Source: Flavobacteriales bacterium UBA4011 (GTDB lineage: Bacteria > Bacteroidota > Bacteroidia > Flavobacteriales_D > Crocinitomicaceae). Taken from it: 9,648 nt of DNA. Shown piece after piece: positions 7,016 through 9,648 of this stretch. Every line of letters begins with the position of its first letter. The stretch's first letter is position 1. The position numbers and the translations under genes are program-made. The stretch is taken from NCBI GenBank assembly GCA_002384725.1, contig DGBF01000087.1, positions 1-9,648 of the forward strand, read 5' to 3'. The notes below the pieces were generated by a model, which had not been told where the DNA came from, did no database searches, and saw only the letters and a program-made list of their open reading frames with translations.

Positions 7016-7303
7016 ATGAAAATTACCGACGAAGTTATAGAGCACATTGCGCACTTGGCTCGATTAGAGTTTGAAGGCGATAAAAAAGTGACCATTAAAG
7101 AAGATATGGAACGCATTATTTCTTTCATTGAAAAGCTTCAAGAACTGGACACAGAGAATGTGGAACCACTTATTTTCATGTCGGACGAAGTAAACGTATT
7201 GCGCGAAGATGTTGCTGTTGATACTTTGACACAGGAACAAGCTTTGTCGAACGCACCGAAAAAAGATTCAGATTACTTCCGAATACCGAAGGTTTTGGGA
7301 TAA
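7016..7303 (+). CDS. gatC: Aspartyl/glutamyl-tRNA(Asn/Gln) amidotransferase subunit C
   Basis: GatC is the small subunit of the GatCAB complex that turns Glu-tRNA-Gln (and in some bacteria Asp-tRNA-Asn) into the amide form in the cytoplasm. It wraps around GatA and stabilises it. The 95-residue length is typical. The family pattern is clear: an N-terminal helix with VIEHIAHLARLEF, the helix IISFIEKLQELDTENVEPL, then VLREDV and a C-terminal tail ending DYFRIPKVLG. gatA and gatB are not in the window, which is common because the subunits are often scattered in this phylum. The gene has its own promoter overlapping the end of the acyltransferase gene and is closed by a strong hairpin shared with the convergent sodA. 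It therefore looks monocistronic. Confidence 0.93.
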   Translation: MKITDEVIEHIAHLARLEFEGDKKVTIKEDMERIISFIEKLQELDTENVEPLIFMSDEVNVLREDVAVDTLTQEQALSNAPKKDSDYFRIPKVLG

Positions 7304-7323
7304 TAAAAAACAATTTACTTAAA

Positions 7324-7355
7324 AAAGAGGGGAACAAATTAATGTTCCCCTCTTT
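7324..7355. terminator. Bidirectional terminator between gatC and sodA
   Basis: A perfect 13-bp inverted repeat (7324-7336 with 7343-7355, arm AAAGAGGGGAACA) encloses a 6-nt AATTAA loop. On the minus strand it ends in six T residues, a textbook terminator for sodA. On the plus strand it is followed by CTTTCGTTTT, which serves gatC 20 nt after its stop codon. Confidence 0.9.
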
Positions 7356-7372
7356 CGTTTTAGTAAATTTAA

Positions 7373-7972
7373 TTACTTCGTTGCTTGGTATCTTTCCGAT
7401 ACGGCAGACCAATCAATTACACTAAAAAATGCATTGATATAATCAGGGCGACGGTTTTGATAGTTCAAGTAATACGCATGCTCCCAAACATCCAATCCTA
7501 AAATTGGTGTTCCCGCACAACCTTCACCCATTACTGGGTTGTCTTGGTTCGCCGTTGAGCAAACGCAAAGTTTCCCTTCACAAATGCACAACCAAGCCCA
7601 TCCCGAACCGAAACGAGTTGCTGCCGCCTTCGAAAATTCTTCTTTGAAAGCATCAAACGAACCGAAAGTGGTATTGATATCAGTTGCTAATTCTCCTTTA
7701 GGATGTCCGCCTCCGTTTGGTGACATTACAGACCAAAACAAAGAGTGATTGTAAAATCCACCACCGTTATTTTTAACAGCTGGTTTGTCTTTGCATACTT
7801 TCAAAATCTCTTCGATAGACATGCTTGCCATATCTGTCCCTTCGATCGCAGCATTTAGGTTGTTGGTATATCCTTGATGGTGTTTGCTATGGTGAATCTC
7901 CATGGTACGCGCATCAATGTGCGGTTCAAGAGCGTCATAAGCATATGTTAATTTTGGTAATTCAAAAGCCAT
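7373..7972 (-). CDS. sodA: Superoxide dismutase, Mn-type (Mn/Fe family)
   Basis: It converts superoxide to oxygen and hydrogen peroxide. No signal peptide is seen, so it is cytoplasmic. The 199-residue protein carries the four metal ligands His27 (MEIHHSKHH), His76 (FYNHSLFW), Asp161 and His165 ([11 protein letters not shown]). Gly70-72 before the second ligand, together with Gln143 in STANQD, place the active-site Gln where Mn enzymes have it; Fe enzymes carry it near residue 70. A Mn or dual-metal enzyme is therefore likely. Unusually, there are six cysteines, four of them in a tight C129-x-C131-x4-C136-x-C138 pattern on the beta hairpin before Gln143, with C152 close behind. Most relatives I recall have hydrophobic or charged residues at several of these places. 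A -7 box lies 37 nt upstream of the ATG and a strong terminator lies downstream, so it is probably a single-gene unit. Confidence 0.95.
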   Translation of the reverse strand: MAFELPKLTYAYDALEPHIDARTMEIHHSKHHQGYTNNLNAAIEGTDMASMSIEEILKVCKDKPAVKNNGGGFYNHSLFWSVMSPNGGGHPKGELATDINTTFGSFDAFKEEFSKAAATRFGSGWAWLCICEGKLCVCSTANQDNPVMGEGCAGTPILGLDVWEHAYYLNYQNRRPDYINAFFSVIDWSAVSERYQATK

Positions 7973-8008
7973 TTTATGTATGTTTTAGTTTAATAAATCG
8001 TTTCAATT

Positions 8009-8016
8009 CAAATTTA
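8009..8016 (-). promoter_or_regulatory. -7 box TAAATTTG of sodA
   Basis: This is an exact TAnnTTTG match on the minus strand, giving a leader of about 30 nt before the sodA ATG. No TTG lies at -33, which may point to activator or alternative sigma use, but that is speculation. I found no recognisable oxidative-stress operator in the leader. The rest of the 106-nt gap up to 8078 is AT-rich and holds no clear hairpin terminator for the amidohydrolase gene. Confidence 0.5.
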
Positions 8017-8078
8017 CTGATTTTATCGAGGATAGCCGCTAGAGGAACTGCAAACAATTATTAATTTTTATTTATTCA

Positions 8079-9362
8079 TTATTGCATCTTATACTTGTTC
8101 TTATACTTCTTGTACAATTCATACTGACGATTATTCAGGTCAACCCAAATTCCATCCATCAATGCCATTTTCACATTATTGGTAATCATGTCCAAAGCTC
8201 CACCTGTTGAAACGAAAAGTGTTGCTTTTTTGCCTTCTTCTATCGTTCCGTAGTCATTGTCAATTCCCATTATTTCGCAAGAACTTAGACTGACTGCTCG
8301 AAGCGCTTCTTCATTCGTCAACCCAAATCCCAAACAATGTCCTGCCAAGAAAGGAATGTTTCTAGCATTCATCGCTTCCATGTCACCTTCGTTTTGCAAA
8401 CAAAATTGGACACCTGCATTTTGCAAGATGCTCGGTAATCGAAATGGCAAATCTATTGGGTCGTCCGTGTTTTCTGGTAACATATGTACTCGCGGCAACA
8501 TCACTGGAATTTTTGCATCACGCAGTTGTGTTGTGATCAAATAACTATCGTAACCACCAACAATCACCGGAAATTTAATGTCGAACTCGCGACAAAAATC
8601 GAGAATATCTAAAAGCTGTTGCAACTCACTTGCGTGAATGTACAATCGTTTTTTTCCGTTCATGCATCCTTTCATCGCTTCCAATCGCAATTCTGGAATT
8701 TTATGGTCCTTCTTTTCAGCATAGGCTTTGGCAGTGTTAAAGAAGTCATAGATTTCTCTTTTTGTCTCTTGGTAAAGTATTTTTCGCTTTTCAGTTTCTT
8801 GTGTATCTGCACCATTTCCTCTGCCCGGGAAGGAATTTGGCCAGTTCAAATGGATTCCATCATCTTTCGAGATAGCTGCGTCTTCCCAGTTCCAACCATC
8901 CAAATGCATGATAGACGAACTGCCCGTTATCCAACCACCGCGTGGAGTGATTTGGGTAATTAAAACCCCATTTGTTCGCACCGTTGAGATAACATCAGAC
9001 TCCACATTATAGGCAATCAACGCTCTGATGTGCGGATTGAATTGTCCAACTTCATCGTAGTCACGCGTTGCGCGTACGGCATCAATTTCGGTTAATCCCA
9101 AAGTAGAATTTGGAGCGACCAATCCTGGATAAAGATGTTGACCTTTTAAGTCAATAATGGTGTCGTATTCGTTTTGCTTCGGTTTATAGGTCAAAGTGTT
9201 TTTCACTACTGCAATACGGTCACCTTTAACGCCGATGGTTGCAATTTCCATTGTTTCTCCATTACCAACATGCAGATATCCATTGGTAAAAAGGATGTTT
9301 TGTTTTTTCTGAGAAAAGCCAAAAGAACTTATCAGAAAGGATAGATATAATAATTTTCTCAT
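8079..9362 (-). CDS. Exported amidohydrolase-family protein lacking the HxH metal motif
   Basis: The 427-residue protein starts with a Sec signal peptide (MRKLLYLSFLISSFGFSQ, cut near FS/Q), so it is periplasmic or secreted. The fold is that of imidazolonepropionase-like amidohydrolases: an N-terminal beta-sandwich (NGYLHVGNGE, IGVKGDRIAVV), the entry to the barrel (LYPGL, 77-81), a late EEALRAVSLSSCEIMGI helix and the closing GTIEEGKKATLFV sandwich strand. The HxH metal pair that normally follows PGL is missing, with APNSTLGLTEI there instead. The next strand-6 His also seems replaced (VGGYDS, 268-273), while the IHA of strand 5 (His243) stays. Family members I remember from Bacteroidota share this change, so the gene does not look decayed. 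It starts 3 nt after the stop of a second amidohydrolase gene, so the two form an operon. Function is unknown: a different chemistry, a binding role or a partner subunit are all possible. Confidence 0.85.
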   Translation of the reverse strand: MRKLLYLSFLISSFGFSQKKQNILFTNGYLHVGNGETMEIATIGVKGDRIAVVKNTLTYKPKQNEYDTIIDLKGQHLYPGLVAPNSTLGLTEIDAVRATRDYDEVGQFNPHIRALIAYNVESDVISTVRTNGVLITQITPRGGWITGSSSIMHLDGWNWEDAAISKDDGIHLNWPNSFPGRGNGADTQETEKRKILYQETKREIYDFFNTAKAYAEKKDHKIPELRLEAMKGCMNGKKRLYIHASELQQLLDILDFCREFDIKFPVIVGGYDSYLITTQLRDAKIPVMLPRVHMLPENTDDPIDLPFRLPSILQNAGVQFCLQNEGDMEAMNARNIPFLAGHCLGFGLTNEEALRAVSLSSCEIMGIDNDYGTIEEGKKATLFVSTGGALDMITNNVKMALMDGIWVDLNNRQYELYKKYKNKYKMQ

Positions 9363-9365
9363 GGC

Positions 9366-9648
9366 TTAATGGTGATTTTCGTTTTCTGAACCTTCTTCGC
9401 CCATCGTGTCACAATGGAAATAACGGTTTGCTTTTTTATAAAATGGGATCGTTTTTTCGCCTTTTTGTTTTGCATTCTGCATCAAGGACAAAAGGCGTGC
9501 TTTTTCAGCAGCATCTCGTTTCAAGAGGTCATAGTCCTTGTCTCGGTCATATAAAATTTCACCGTCAACAATCGTGATTTCTGCTTTTGCTGCCGAAGTT
9601 AGCGGATGCCCAGACCAAAGAACAACATCGGCGTCTTTTCCAATTTTC
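9366..9648 (-). CDS. Amidohydrolase, C-terminal part only (runs off the window)
   Basis: The last 93 codons of a second amidohydrolase are visible. The readable end starts KIGKDADVVLWSGHPLT, then AEITIVDGEILYDRD. These are the closing beta-sandwich strands of imidazolonepropionase-like enzymes, which in this family carry D-A-D and V-D-G at these places. A charged helical stretch follows, and then a tail HCDTMGEEGSENENHH rich in acidic and His residues. The catalytic barrel lies outside the window, so the metal ligands and substrate cannot be judged. The stop codon is 3 nt before the start of the downstream amidohydrolase gene, so the two are surely co-transcribed and perhaps translationally linked. 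Confidence 0.85.
   Translation of the reverse strand, partial: KIGKDADVVLWSGHPLTSAAKAEITIVDGEILYDRDKDYDLLKRDAAEKARLLSLMQNAKQKGEKTIPFYKKANRYFHCDTMGEEGSENENHH

Noticed and set aside
8051..8088. AT-rich stretch that might be a terminator of the amidohydrolase operon.
   Set aside because: Only a 4-bp AT pairing (CAAT/ATTG) can be drawn, which is too weak to call.

Overview
The window looks like chromosomal DNA of a Bacteroidota bacterium, probably of the Flavobacteriales. The evidence is AT-rich sequence, a type IX secretion (T9SS) component with a C-terminal sorting-type domain, repeated TAnnTTTG -7 promoter boxes instead of E. coli-type -35/-10 pairs, few Shine-Dalgarno sequences, and secreted proteins with Bacteroidota-style signal peptides. 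The placement below phylum is an inference from general gene style and not from a marker comparison.

Layout from left to right. Positions 1-291 hold a tRNA-Arg(UCG) gene on the minus strand with its own -7 box and a strong hairpin terminator, back to back with a plus-strand promoter. Positions 292-3350 are a tight plus-strand pair: porZ (T9SS attachment-complex protein) and recO (recombination mediator), 2 nt apart. Positions 3428-6155 are a minus-strand pair: trpS (tryptophanyl-tRNA synthetase), followed by an orphan family-5 substrate-binding lipoprotein whose start codon lies just behind a perfect 16-bp palindrome. Positions 6245-7303 are two plus-strand genes: a PlsC-type acyltransferase and gatC. 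The gatC promoter overlaps the end of the acyltransferase gene. A 13-bp-stem bidirectional terminator separates gatC from the minus-strand block 7373-9648: sodA (Mn-type superoxide dismutase) and a two-gene amidohydrolase operon whose upstream member runs off the right edge.

Most of the content is housekeeping: translation (tRNA-Arg, trpS, gatC), DNA repair (recO), phospholipid synthesis (plsC-like) and oxidative defence (sodA). Envelope and secretion functions are mixed in (porZ, the lipoprotein, the exported amidohydrolases). No stretch over 300 bases lacks a gene. I saw no insertion sequence, CRISPR array, phage gene or toxin-antitoxin pair, and no strong sign of a new defence or mobile system. 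The observations most worth a second look are the amidohydrolase-family protein that lacks the HxH metal motif and sits beside a sister gene, the CxC-x4-CxC cysteine cluster in the superoxide dismutase, the palindrome at the lipoprotein gene start, and the exchanged 19-56 tertiary pair in the tRNA.
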